Shown: positions 24,884 through 36,655 of the stretch, in pieces
How the letters are laid out: every line of letters starts with the position of its first letter
Position numbering within the stretch: position 1 is the stretch's first letter
Source: Euryodendron excelsum
Taxonomy: Eukaryota > Streptophyta > Magnoliopsida > Ericales > Pentaphylacaceae
NCBI GenBank assembly: GCA_033060915.1
Contig: CM065377.1
Location: forward strand, 59,486,683 to 59,550,682
Direction: 5' to 3'
DNA length: 64,000 nt
The notes under the pieces: model-generated
Database searches by the model: none
What the model was told of the DNA's origin: nothing
The model's input: the letters and a program-made list of their open reading frames with translations, nothing else
Made by a program: the position numbers and the translations under genes

Positions 24884-27800
24884 TACTTAAAAAAGTATTA
24901 TGTGGATATTGTTTGATTGTTTTCTTTTATTTTTGTAAACTTTCTTTTGGGTATCTTTGTTTCTGTTCGGTGGATTTTGTTAGAGACAGCTATTTGTAGA
25001 TGTGGATTTATTTGTGTTCTTCATAAAGTGGGCTCCAATTTTTTGGGATTGAAAAAAAAAGAAAAATTATTGGTGCTTTTTTCCTAGAATTGAAAACATT
25101 AATTTACTTTCAGGTAGCCAATTTTCTAGATTTTTTTAAATTTTTTTATCTGCTGTTGTTTTCTATAATTATGTCTTCACAAATTTCATTTTTTCTCAAT
25201 AATTACTCTCTCTCTCTGTCTCTGTATGTATATGTGCATGTAGCCATGGTGGTTATGGTGGTGGTTGTGGTTGGGGTGGTGTTCATGGATAAGGTTGGTA
25301 ATTGTCATTTCAATTTAGGGGGTTAGGGGAAGCAAGGTCAGTCAAAAGGTTTATATGAAAGTTTTTATTGGATTATCGCTGTTCAGACTTTGCAAATTTT
25401 TTATATGGTGAACAAAGCTGTAATGGGCCATTTGCATTTCTCATAAAAGATCTCTTGTCAACAGATTGCAAATAAGAAGGCAAAGGAAGAAGGACTAGTT
25501 TCAAACTTCCACATACTTGTCCTTAGAATCCTGTTTGCTAGATTAGGTACTCATCAAAATTTGCTCTTCTACATGGTTGTGCCCTGGTTTTATGATTCCA
25601 TTGGCAGCTCCATTGGCTTCTCTATAGATATGTTTCGTTGGATCAAGTGAAAGTTTGTTAGAATCAGCTTGCTATCTTGTATTAGGTTTGAATCCCTTTG
25701 TTGAGAATTCCATTTTTTTGAGGGATAACTTCAATGCGTGCTTTATGAACCTCTTGAATACCTGTTACCTACCCTGAAGAATACCTACTTGGGAAGCTCC
25801 GGTTTTGCAAAAGAAACCATTGTAACCTCTTGTTAGAACCAAGCTTCAGTTCGGTTTTTTTCTTCTTAACTGAACTCTCAAAAATTGATCTTCCATGTTG
25901 AAGAGTAACTTAAGAGCTTTCAACTGAAAACATTGTTCCTTGCAAAAGAAACTATTGTAACGTCTTATAACAACCCTGTTTCAGTTTGGTTTTGTTCTTC
26001 TTAACTGAACTATCAAAAATTGATCTTCCATGCTGGATAGACAGGTTCGGCTCAATTGTCACTTAGTATTCTTTCATTGCTCACATAGTTTCTCTAAATA
26101 AAAAGGAATTTGTTTAAGGAAAGAAGCTGCAAGTAAAGGGGAGTTCTTCCAAAATGGAGTAAAAATTTGAGCGTAAGCATTGCAACAAAGGGGAAGACCT
26201 TGATTACTCTTTAAACAACTGACCAAAGTTTCTTCGCATAGTTGCAAACAGGCAGGACAGTTTCCTTTTTACCTTGTCCCTATTGCCTCTACCCAAAAAG
26301 CGATTCCCCATAAATATAAAAAATTGTTTCCTGAATATTATAGCATGAGGAGAATTCATGAAGCCTGTTAGGCTTTGGGTGAGTTATTTTGGGGACACAT
26401 GGTTAGGAGTTCAGTGAGGGGCCTTTTGATGTTGTTTACTCGTATATGTAAGGAAAAATATTCTATGCCCAATTTGATAACTTTTCTGGTTACGTAGGAT
26501 GTTAACATACATTCGTGTTGTGTATGTGGATAAGCCATCGTGCTCTGACATACTGCCGCAATGGACCAAATTTGAGAAAACCATATTAGCACGAATAAAT
26601 TGGTAACCATGCCATTAGTTATCTATATCACTGCAATGTTTAAAGATCATTTTATGCATATGTATCTCTTATGTACATGCATCTCTAGTGGGTGGGCAAA
26701 GTATTATTATTAGCCTAAAGGCTCAACATGTAGTTTTCCGCCTGACCTGGCAGTACAATATTCCTGTGCCAAAAAGCATACAATGTTTCTAAATTTTCAT
26801 TTTCCTGCTATCTGTATCAGTGTTGGGGATATTGGTTTTAGCGGGGCTTGTGCTGCTACCAGTTCTTTTGCCAGTGGCTTCCACCGATAACAGTGTGAGG
26901 TCAAGCAATACCACAAGCAACGGGACTTTCAACGACCTTGACAAACTATCCATGGGACATATTGGAGTAAGTTGCATGACCATTTCTTGATTTGTTGCTG
27001 CCTTTCTTTACTTTTAGGTAATGATTAATCCTTTGGGACAGTTGTGATTTCCAATCCGAAATGTCCACCTAAATCAATCAATGCTCTGGGTAGAATAGTA
27101 GGTTCAGTGATCCAAGTTGTGCAGCCTTTTGTGTTTACACTTTGTTTAGTGTTTTTAAATATGAAATCACTGTGCTTTGATTTTTTTTTTTAACTTGCTT
27201 ATGTGCTAGTTTCTATCTTGTTCTTTCCTCATGGGTTGCAGGAAGGCAGTCCGAGGTTGTGGGCATTCCTGATAGCCACCTACTGGGTTTCTTTTGTTGC
27301 ATATTACCTATTGTGGAAGGCATACAACCATGTTTCCGATCTGAGAGCTGCTGCTCTAATGTCCCCTGAAGTGAAAGCCGAACAATTTGCTATTCTTGTC
27401 AGAGACATACCTCCTTTGCCTGAAGGACAAACTAGAAAGGAACAGGTTGATTCATATTTTAGAGCAATCTACCCAGATACATTTTACAGATCAATGGTGG
27501 TCACAAACAACAAGGAGGTATCTAATCGACGTGCCTTGCACTTAATGACTGTTTTTCATTTTTTCCTCATCAATTTAATTAGCATTTGTCTTCCACCAGT
27601 AATATGATTTCGTAAACTCAAATTTGCATTGCATGGTTGATGGTACACAGGATTGGATAATTACGATTTTTTTGTTGTATATATTTCATTTTATCATACA
27701 TTTTTGTCTTTTGGAGGTCCAATCCATTTAATTCAAATTAATTGATAGCCTCTATTGTTTGATTTTTCCAGGTCAACAAAATTTGGGAAGAGTTGGAAGG

Positions 27801-30800
27801 GTACAAAAAGAAGCTTGCACGTGCTGAAGCCATATATGCAGAGTCAAAGAAAACTGGCAAACCTGAAGGGATTAGACCCACAAACAAAACTGGTTTTCTT
27901 GGTCTCATTGGTAAAAAAGTAGATTCCATAGAGTACTACACTGAGAAAATTAATGAATTGATCCCAAAGTTAGAAGCTGAACAAAAGGTTACTCTCAGAG
28001 AGAAACAGCAATCCTCAGCTTTGGTCTTCTTTACCAGCAGATTAGTTGCTGCTTCTGCAGCTCAGAGTCTACATGCCCGTATGGTTGACACATGGACAGT
28101 CATGGATGCTCCTGAGGCCCGCCAACTGATATGGACTAACCTTCCTAAAAGTTTTTATGAGAGACAGACAAGGCAGTATGTTGTTTATGTTATTGTGGCG
28201 TTGACTATATTTTTTTACATGATTCCAATCACATTCATTTCTGCATTCACAACAATGAAGAATCTACGGAAACTCCTCCCATTCTTAAAACCAATTGTTG
28301 AACTGAATGCAATTAAGACAGTGTTGGAAGCATACCTACCTCAGATTGCACTTATCGTATTTCTGGCTTTGCTGCCAAAGATTCTTTTATCTCTATCCAA
28401 GGCAGAGGGCATTCCTTCAGAGAGTCATGCAGGAAGGGCTGCCTCAGGAAAATACTTTTATTTCACGGTGTTGAATGTTTTTATTGGAGTTACACTGGGT
28501 GGAACACTGTTTGGTTCCTTGAAGAGCATTGAGAAGAATCCAAACTCTGCTTTTGATTTACTAGCAAAAAGTCTTCCAGCTAATGCAACTTTCTTCCTCA
28601 CCTTTGTGGCTCTCAAGTAAGATCACATTTCTTTCTTGTTTCTTAGGCATCTTTTCCTCTTCATTCTCCTCATAATTATTCTTCTAATAAAATGTTTTGA
28701 TAGGTCATTTTTGTGCATGTCGAATTACATGTTATAATTGGATTGACATGCGTGAGCATTTAATATTTCAGCTAATTTTATTATCAGAAATTGGTTTAAC
28801 AATATTTGATAAACTTAGTGTTAGTGAAGTAAAAAATGTTGATGTGTAGCGTTGCAAATGAACTTATGCACGAGATATTTCCATGGAATCTACATTAATT
28901 GACAACATAATTTTCTTGGGTCAATTTATTGTCGACTTGAGGTGTATGTATGGGCTCAAGGGATTGAAAGGTACAGAGTTTTTCCAAATTTAGTTGACTA
29001 GGAAGTTTGCTTTAGTGTTTGGTAAATTTTGTTCACTGGGCTCAGTACTTTTTTCAACTCATTATGCTTTAGGGTGGATCTGGATGTCATGAATAACTGA
29101 AGTAATTTCTTGTTCAAATGTTGAATGTGAAAAACACTGGAAATTTCACAGTAGAACTCTTACTCTGTTGGTCAATTTATTTCAACTCGAGATGTTATTA
29201 CTGTATCTGTTTTTCTTGAGCTAATTATGTCAGCCAGCCAGATTGTGATTATGTAGAAATTTGAAACGTGTATATTTGTTGGCTTGTTGCATGTGTAGAT
29301 TCCATGTTAGAGGTTTAATTTGTCTTTAAGTGAAGAAAGATCTTACTTTTGCTTATTTTCTTTAGTCGATTTTGCCCCTCTTTATGCATTATCTTAGTTT
29401 TGCAACTTTATTCATTTCACTCTAGATCCTATGCCCAGAAGTGCATCTCTTTCTCTTCCATTCTTACTTTCTTGATAGTTATACGTTCTTGTGCAATTTT
29501 TTGGGTTTCTTCTTGTGCATTAGAGATGGAGAGATTTCTTATTGTTGGTATAATGGCTGTATCAGTCTTTTTGGACAAACAAATGTTTATATTTTCCTAT
29601 CAATGCGGCAAGTGAAGGGAGTTCATAATTTATAAATCTCAGGTTCTTTGTGGGCTATGGTCTGGAGCTGTCCCGGGCAGTTCCTTTAATCATTTACCAT
29701 CTAAAGAGGAAGTACCTTTGCAAGACTGAAGCTGAGCTGAAAGATGCTTGGGCTCCTGGAGATCTTGGGTTTGCAACTAGGATACCTGGTGATATGCTAA
29801 TCGTCATAATTGTTCTTTGCTACTCCGTCATAGCTCCGATCATCATTCCATTTGGTGCACTATACTTTGGCCTTGGTTGGCTTGTTCTTCGGAATCAGGC
29901 AAGTCCAGGAAATTTTTTTTTGCACTTCTAGAGTAATATTTAGGATCCTTGACAAGTGGCTTGTGAATTACTTCCTTCATAATTCTGAGTAGATGACATC
30001 GAAATCCAAATCTTGAATAAAAACCACAAGGTGGCTTACTTTCCAGATCCAGTACGAAGGACTTCTCACTAGCAGGGGTGGAGGTGGCCGATGCCTAGAG
30101 GGGGGCATTCTCCCAACCCCAACCCCCCCAAAAAAAAAAAAATCTTCCTTCCCAATTTTCAAAAATTTGTGTTTTCACCTATATTTCTAAATATCTTTTC
30201 AATTTTCCCCCCTTGAAAATTATAAATTTTCCTCCTTAAATAGTCATTTGGCTTTAAAAAAACTTTATATAATATGTCCACTACCTCTATTTATATGGAA
30301 GTCAAGTATGCTATTGTTGATTAGGGAAAAATTTTTTTGGATGTGTTGTGGGTGCTTCTCTAAAATGAGTGCCAACATGTTCTTGGTTTTGAGAACTACA
30401 TGAAGAATGATAACTACTGTTTTTTGTTCCATTCTACTCTTACTGATACTGCAGTTAAACCTGATACCTTTTGGTTAAAGGCCCATCTTTTTTATTTCAA
30501 AGTTTTGCTTCTAACGAGGCTATATAGTGGATTTTTTTCTCCTTTTTTGTCTGTGTAAATAGTTAAAAATTGTGAGAACTAGAAGCGCTTCTCTTTACTT
30601 GGTATATGAAAGTTCGTATGTATTGACTGATAGCCATGGTTTTTATTTCAACTTTAGATAACATGACCAGTATTGTTGATTTAAATTACAGCTAGTAGAT
30701 GTGCATTATGTTTTTGGTTGGGAAATTATTAAATATGCATTTGATGTTTGAACACTTAAAAGAGCTTTGGTACTCAAAGTTTGTTTGTTTGTTTTCCCTC

Positions 30801-31229
30801 ATTTCAAATTTGTTTGTTTTCAATTTTGTTTCTTTCCACCTATAATAGGTACTCAAAGTTTATGTTCCTTCCTACGAGAGCTACGGGAGGATGTGGCCCC
30901 ATATAAATACGCGCATTGTGGCTTCTTTGGTAATATACCAAGTTACCATGATTGGTTACTTTGGAATAAAGAAGTTCTACTACTTTCCATTCCTGATTCC
31001 GCTTCCTATACTGTCATTGATCTTTGCCTTCGTTTGCGGGAAGAAATTCTACCGTTGCTTCCAGGCCACGGCTCTTGAAGTTGCTTGCCGTGAATTGAAG
31101 GAAACTCCAAACATGGAAATGGTCTTCAGATCTTTCATTCCACCAAGCTTGAGTGCGGACAAGGCGGCTGAAGAAGATCAGTATGAAGATGCTTTATCTC
31201 AGGTTTCAAGGTCAACATCATTCGTCTGA
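24514..31229 (+). CDS. ERD4: OSCA/CSC1-like hyperosmolality- and mechano-gated cation channel, OSCA3.1/ERD4 type, six exons
   Basis: Coding exons: 24514-24784, 26821-26966, 27242-27517, 27772-28616, 29643-29898 and 30849-31229, all in frame, giving 724 aa, the length I recall for Arabidopsis ERD4. The product is a multi-pass membrane channel of the OSCA/TMEM63 family that passes Ca2+ and other cations in response to osmotic or membrane tension (family knowledge). Visible order: an N-terminal membrane segment at about 5-26, two more membrane segments by about 170, a long cytosolic domain (about 190-360, with the coiled-coil-like VNKIWEELEGYKKKLARAEA), then the C-terminal multi-helix DUF221/7TM region from about 370 (FYMIPITFISAF, SGKYFYFTVLNVFIGV, GLGWLVLRNQ, LKVYVPSYESYGRMWPHI) and a short hydrophilic tail ending SRSTSFV. 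Intron 1 is 2.0 kb. Intron 5 has a GC donor (CAG|GCAAGT at 29899). Confidence 0.95.
24833..24882. repeat. (TGTA)n microsatellite in ERD4 intron 1
   Basis: About eleven TATG/TGTA units start about 50 bp downstream of the exon 1 donor. Confidence 0.95.
25805..26035 (+). repeat. Tandem duplication in ERD4 intron 1
   Basis: Two direct copies share GCAAAAGAAAC(C/T)ATTGTAAC, TTCAGTT(C/T)GGTTTT, TTCTTCTTAACTGAACT and TCAAAAATTGATCTTCCATG, with a period near 130 bp. It is non-coding. Confidence 0.75.
29899..30848 (+). other. GC-AG intron 5 of the ERD4-type gene
   Basis: The conserved protein join is ...LRNQ|VLKVYVPSYESYG. The only donor that keeps the frame is CAG|GCAAGT, a classic GC-donor context, with acceptor ATAATAG at 30841-30848. 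A GT at 29903 would add four bases and break the frame. A C/A-rich tract (CCAACCCCAACCCCCC then A-run) lies at about 30113-30140. Confidence 0.85.
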
Positions 31230-32130
31230 TATACAGTATTTTGTGTATTTCGAACAGGTTTCATGGTGTTTGTAACTTTGTAGAATGTGGAACTTGACTG
31301 GTACTTCATTTATTTGTTGGTAATTAGCATTAGGAAGTACGTTTAATCGGTTCTTTGTAACATATATATATATGTATGTGTGTGTATATGTATATGTATG
31401 TGATTGTGAATGAACAACTCCTATCTGTGAATTCGGAATGCCATACGGCGATGGAAGTGAAATCGGATTCCATGGTTCCCACTGTTTGGTGGACACGAAT
31501 ATTATTTCTCCATTTTCAGTCAACTTTGTTGAGAATCAATTCAGTTATTGGCACGAATGAATTGTCATTTCGATTCACACTTCGATTCCTATATGCTCTC
31601 TGTTCTCTTATTCTTCTTGTCCCAGAGAATTGGAACTTCTAATGTATCACTCGAACTGTGCAGAGAATAGGTTCTTACGGAATCATGAAATTATTATTCA
31701 AATTTCAGTGAAATTGATCCTGCTTGACAAGGTGGTCGAAGGCTGTGTGCTCAGCTGTTCGCTTCTTAGAATGAAAATTTTCTGTGATCTGTTATGTCAT
31801 CTTCTTCATATATCCCTGCCCAGTTCAGTGTTTTAGTGCTATTGCAAGCTTGCAATTGATCAACTTTATATGACACTGCTCGATTATCATTGTTTTTAGA
31901 CATGTAAATGCTCAGGAACACAACCAGGATCTTCCTCTCCTTAAGATTCTCTCTCTAGCTTGGAAAGCACTAAGCAGTAGTGTAGTCAATTGGGTTGTTT
32001 GTGAGCAGCTTGGACTTGACTGCCTAAAAGGCAAGTTCAACATTGAATCAAGCCAAAAGCTCAAGTGTAGAGAAAGTTCAAGCATCAAGTGGGAAGAGGT
32101 TTTGATTCCTTACAAACTTCAATTTTTTTT
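31230..32130. other. ERD4 3' UTR and downstream DNA
   Basis: The stop at 31227-31229 is followed by AT-rich DNA with a (TA)/(TATG) tract at about 31361-31401. The 3' UTR end could not be fixed. Several short open frames are not conserved-looking. Confidence 0.5.
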
Positions 32131-32132
32131 TT

Positions 32133-32300
32133 GCAGCAATACGGTTACTCATTGCGAATAGGGTGTCATTGATTCGAAACACGGGCATAACATCTTTGCA
32201 CGCTAGGTAAGATTGGTATATCTTACGATCCTTGGTAAGGGGCGGACATGTGCCTGGTGGCCCGTGAAGCCCACCCAGCAGGGTTGTTTTAAGGCTTGGG
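32133..32300 (+). mobile_element. Au-like SINE relic
   Basis: A tRNA-related B-box-like GATTCGAAAC (32171-32180) is followed by GGGCATAACATCTTTGCACGC and GGTAAGATTGGTATATCTTACGATCC. This matches the order of the plant Au SINE body ('…GGTTCGAATC…CTCTTGCA…GGGTAAGGCTGCGTACA…GACCC…'). The A box is poor and the 3' end is decayed. Confidence 0.5.
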
Positions 32301-32505
32301 ATTGGTCCGTGATTAAGATTTGTCGCCCAGCAGGTTACTAATTAATTTAAAATCTTTCATGTTATTCATGCAACTAAATTAAAAAAAAAATTAAGAAGAT
32401 ATGTTGTGCATTTTATGGCTTTTCTGTATGTGGCATTTGTGGAAATGCGTGAATGAATATTGGGTTATTTTTATTTTTTATTTTTAAAACATACCACAAT
32501 TCTTC

Positions 32506-32760
32506 TCAAAAGGAGAAGTGGTGGACGGGTATATAACAACCACACACCCATAGACTTGTTGCGATGTGGACAAGGCCCAACCCAACGCAAGAATGCTGAA
32601 CGCGGACATGAGCCAAAGCCCGGACCTCACAGAGGAGTCCGTTGGCAGTGGCTAGAAAGGAATGCACTGCTTATGTATTTATTTTTTTGGCACAGACCAC
32701 AATCCAACACAATTACTCAAAAGGAGAAGTGGTAGACAAGTATATAACACACACACGCCG
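32506..32760 (+). repeat. Direct repeats with 'aaaaggagaagtggt' ends
   Basis: CTCAAAAGGAGAAGTGGTGGACGGGTATATAACA (near 32506) recurs as CTCAAAAGGAGAAGTGGTAGACAAGTATATAACA (near 32715), about 210 bp apart, each preceded by a CACAATTC/CACAATTA-like stretch. It could be a small LTR-type element or a tandem duplication. No coding sequence is seen. Confidence 0.45.
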
Positions 32761-33379
32761 ACATATTAATCTTAAGGCCCCCCATGTTCAAATTATTACA
32801 AAAGGAATTCTAAAATAGAAGCCCATTATACATTATACGAAACAGGCTAAGTTGGTGGACCCGGGCTTGGGATATCCTATCAAAGCCTGTTGGAATGGGC
32901 AGATTATGCCTGATGCCAATTTGGGATGGGCTTGGGCAAACACAAGTATACGCCCGACCCAATCCGGCCCATGTCCACCCTTATTCATGGAAAGAGAGTC
33001 TAATATCACCAATAAATCTTCCTTTGCATTGCTAGAAAGGATGATGAAGGCATTTCACAGAAGAGGAGCCAAATTCTTATTGAAGGCTTCTTAAATTTTC
33101 CAAATTTGTCGAATACTTCTAAATCTTCATGTGAAAAATAATCAAGAAATGGTATGGTACCTAGCTCCACCCAATTCAAAATAAAAAAGTGGAAGTAATT
33201 ACACTGATAAATAAACAAGATTTTTTTATGTGAAAACTCACATCGGAAAATATCACAAGACGGCATAGGTCAAACTCAATTAAGCACTATAATTAACGAA
33301 TAGTTAAAGAAGGACTCACAAACTCAAACAAAACGATATAGCCTGAATATAATGCTTTTCGAGGCTGACTCACCCTTAA

Positions 33380-34050
33380 GGCCGGTAAGGTGGATCACCT
33401 AAGGCCCTAAGATTTTGAAGGCCCCAAAAATTTTAAAATCTATTTAAGCCTTATATAGTTTTTACATTATATTTTTTTTAATAAAAGACCTAATTCAAAT
33501 GAGAAAAGATAATTTGTTAGAAAAGGGAGCTCAAAATCAACTACACTAGGAAAAACAAAATAGTTTAATAATAAATAAATATATTGTACAAACTATTTTT
33601 CCTTTTAAATCCCCAAATTGCTTAAACATTAAATGTTATAGTCAACATCTTATATAGTTTTCACATCTTTTTGTTCTAGCGAATTTTATAATCCAAGTGA
33701 AGAAGAAGTCTTAGTAGATAAAGAACACCTAAAATCAACTACCCTAAGTGAACTTTGAAAATAAAACATTGGCTTATAAATTTTTTTGAAAGCTCCAAAA
33801 TTTTTAAAATCTTTATATAGTTTTAAGGCCTTATGTAGTTTTTACATTTTCCTTTCAAAGAAGATGCCTTAGTCCAAATGAAAAAAATGCCCATTAGAAA
33901 AAAATGGTCAAACTCAGCACAATAATTGATTTGAAGAAAAAACACCGATTTATAAAATACTTAATAAATAAAAAAACTTAGAATAATATTAAAAAAAAAT
34001 AAAGAGTCTCATTAAAACTATCGGCTTAGGCCTCAACTTGTTTTGTGCCG
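33380..34050. repeat. Diverged tandem repeats, AT-rich
   Basis: Phrases such as 'ccaaaaattttaaaatct…ttatatagtttttacatt…ttcaaatgagaaaa…tcaaaatcaactac' recur two to three times between 33400 and 33950, at irregular spacing. The source is unknown and no gene is seen. The flanking intervals 32761-33380 and 34051-34690 also show no gene. Confidence 0.4.
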
Positions 34051-34690
34051 GCTCTCATGCTCTAATCATATCCACTTTTACTATTTTTCAAACACTTGAT
34101 CTCGCCGAGTATTCACACAAGATGAATTTCAACATTCAAAAACTCCATCAAAATGACTACAAAATTTCTTGAGAAGTTCTAAAATTTTTTGAGAGACTCT
34201 CCCATTCCCATCAATTCACCTCTCTATGCTCTCTAAAATATCAGGATTCGTGGATGTTCTATTGCAACTCATTGCAGTTCTATATATAGTACTAGTCTAC
34301 TAGACATCCCATAAGATATAAGTCCAAATCTGGTAAGATCCAAAAATAATCAGAAAATGAAGTCGAATGAGTTTAATTGACATGAAGTTGAATGCGTTTA
34401 ATGTTCAATAATTTTATTATTATAATTATATATTAAGTATAGAATTAATAATGAAGTCGAGTTTTTTTTCATAAGTATTATACGTGAAACATTTAATGCA
34501 TGGACTGTAAGGTCTCAAAAAAATGAATATTCTTTGTTAGGTTTCAAGTCAAAAAAAAAAAGTTAAATTTTTTATTTATTTATATGTACATACGAATTTT
34601 ATACGTGAATAATATGAATATTTACTAACTATGCTAAGGGGATATGACAAGACTCGTGGAATCAAATAAGAAAATAGCATTTTTACATAC

Positions 34691-34775
34691 GAGGTAAGGT
34701 TGTATGGGTCTGATTCTCTCCAGATCCGCAGTGATGAGAGTATAAAGGTGCACCCCCTAAGCTTTAGGCAACCCT
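34691..34775 (+). mobile_element. SINE fragment (Au-like body)
   Basis: GAGGTAAGGTTGTATGGGTCTGATTCTCTCCAGATCCGCAGTGATGAGAG followed by GGTGCACC follows the body of the Au SINE type (GGGTAAGG…GACCC…CCCCAGACCC.GC…GTGGGAG…GTGCAC). The tRNA-like head is missing. Confidence 0.5.
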
Positions 34776-35982
34776 CCTACGTATAGTATATATTTCTAAT
34801 GTTTCATAATGCTTCTTAATCCTATTCCAATAAAGAAAAATGCTATTCTTATAAAAACTTTAAACAAAAAATCTAATCAGAATAATGTGCCGATAAATTT
34901 TTGTAATTAAGAGCTATTATGATATGTATTTTAATCTGAAGTGAATTATAAATAATACAAATCATCTGTACAAAAATCGTGGATAGATTTTTTGTTTGTA
35001 TATGAGTATCCTCTAAAAAAATGTTAATTTTTTTATATAGTGAACTATATGTCATACCTTTTTTTTTTTTTTTTTTTCTGTACGTTCTAATCCAATTAAG
35101 TCAATAGTCAATGGGGTTATTACTGTCCATCAATTCAACAGCCAAACAAGTTGTTTATAGAGCGATCATATTTGAGCTTACTTTTTCAATTTTTATTGCA
35201 ACTATAGAATGATTTTTTTCAGCCATGAACATTGTAAAAATTAGGCTTCTCAATAAAATGAAAAAAGATTTTCTTACGGACTCTTTGATTTATCTACTAT
35301 AAAATCAATTATAAATGATTTTTAGCATTTACAATAATTTTGAGTTTCAGTTTAACATATGATTAAGTTTTAATATACTAAGAAACTATTAATTTAATTT
35401 TTTCCTATTTTGCTGAGGCTATTTTTTATGTAGAAATTTAGTTTTGTATATGCAACTTAAAAATGTACAAATAAAATGTAAAATACAATATATTATATCA
35501 TTAGATGAAAGTTGGTGCTTTCAACATTTAGAAAAAAAGTCTAGTGGTCAAGTAATACTGAGTATTAAGTGATAATTCTTATTAAATTGTGACACATGAT
35601 GTATAAATATATTAGTATCCTGAATTTATGGAGTAATAAAGAGAATTTTAAGAAAAAAATACTACATGACAAAATCTGATAAGATGTTTACTTAAAAGTC
35701 ACTCTACTACTCTATAAATTTAAATTATTAATGTATTAATACACTACGTATTACCATTTAATATGAATTACTATAACTAGTCTCATGCATTGATTATATA
35801 TTTATATATATTTGTACGTATACATAAATATGTGACAGGATACATAATTATGTATATATTTAAAGAGGTGGACATGCAGCAGCCCTACCATGCTGGTAGC
35901 AGACAAATTGTTTTTCGTTTTTTTTAATACAACTAAACGTGTGTGGCTTAGTTATTTAGTTGCATGTTACGTTCAATCAATG

Positions 35983-36058
35983 TTTTGAAAATCGAACCGT
36001 TGAGCGAACTGAAAAAGAGGTCGGATTACGGATTACTGGTTTAATCATCGAGTCAATT

Positions 36059-36117
<59 letters not shown>

Positions 36118-36347
36118 GAATTTTATTTTTTTACACTAGTTTTAATAAAAATTTTAAATTTTATCTTAAAAGTTGAACCGGCCGGTTTAATTACCGGTTT
36201 TAATAACCGGGTCACGATTCAACAGCAGATTTGACCGAATTTGATAGAATTTTGACCAAAATGGGTTTAAAGAGTTAATCGAATCGTTATTTAGTTCAAT
36301 TTTTAATTTTTTCGGTTCAACCGGCCAGTCCTATTCGATTTTCAAAA
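35983..36347. mobile_element. MITE with TTTTGAAAATCGAA inverted ends
   Basis: The 14-bp left end TTTTGAAAATCGAA is exactly inverted at the right end (36334-36347). Next to both ends are imperfect inverted CCGGTT/AACCGG motifs (for example GTTGAACCGGCCGGTTTAA near 36173). CAATG precedes the left end (35978-35982), and the same five bases begin two bases after the right end (36349-36353), a possible target duplication. It is 365 bp with no open frame. Confidence 0.65.
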
Positions 36348-36655
36348 GCAATGCTTTCAATGTAAGAAAAAAAAGTACACGTAACTGGTAAACACTGAGG
36401 AAACCAAAAGAAAAAAAAAAGTAAGAAAAGTTGAATTGTGGTCACACGTGAATCTATCATTTTTGTCAAAACTCTCACAATATCTGGAGAAAATAAAAGA
36501 ACGAAAGACTTTTACTTTGTACAAATATTAATGCTACGTACATATCGACCGATCACGCCTCTAACTATTACTGTTGAGTTGATACACGCTGATAAGTAGA
36601 GAGAGAGAGTGAGAATTGATCTACCTGTTAACGTGTGCTAACTTAGTAGCAATAG

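Noticed and set aside
24834..24999. Reading-through of ERD4 exon 1 into intron 1 (…YVCMYVCMYVCMYV…)
   Set aside because: It is the microsatellite translated. The conserved protein continues from 26821, and a GT donor follows 24784.
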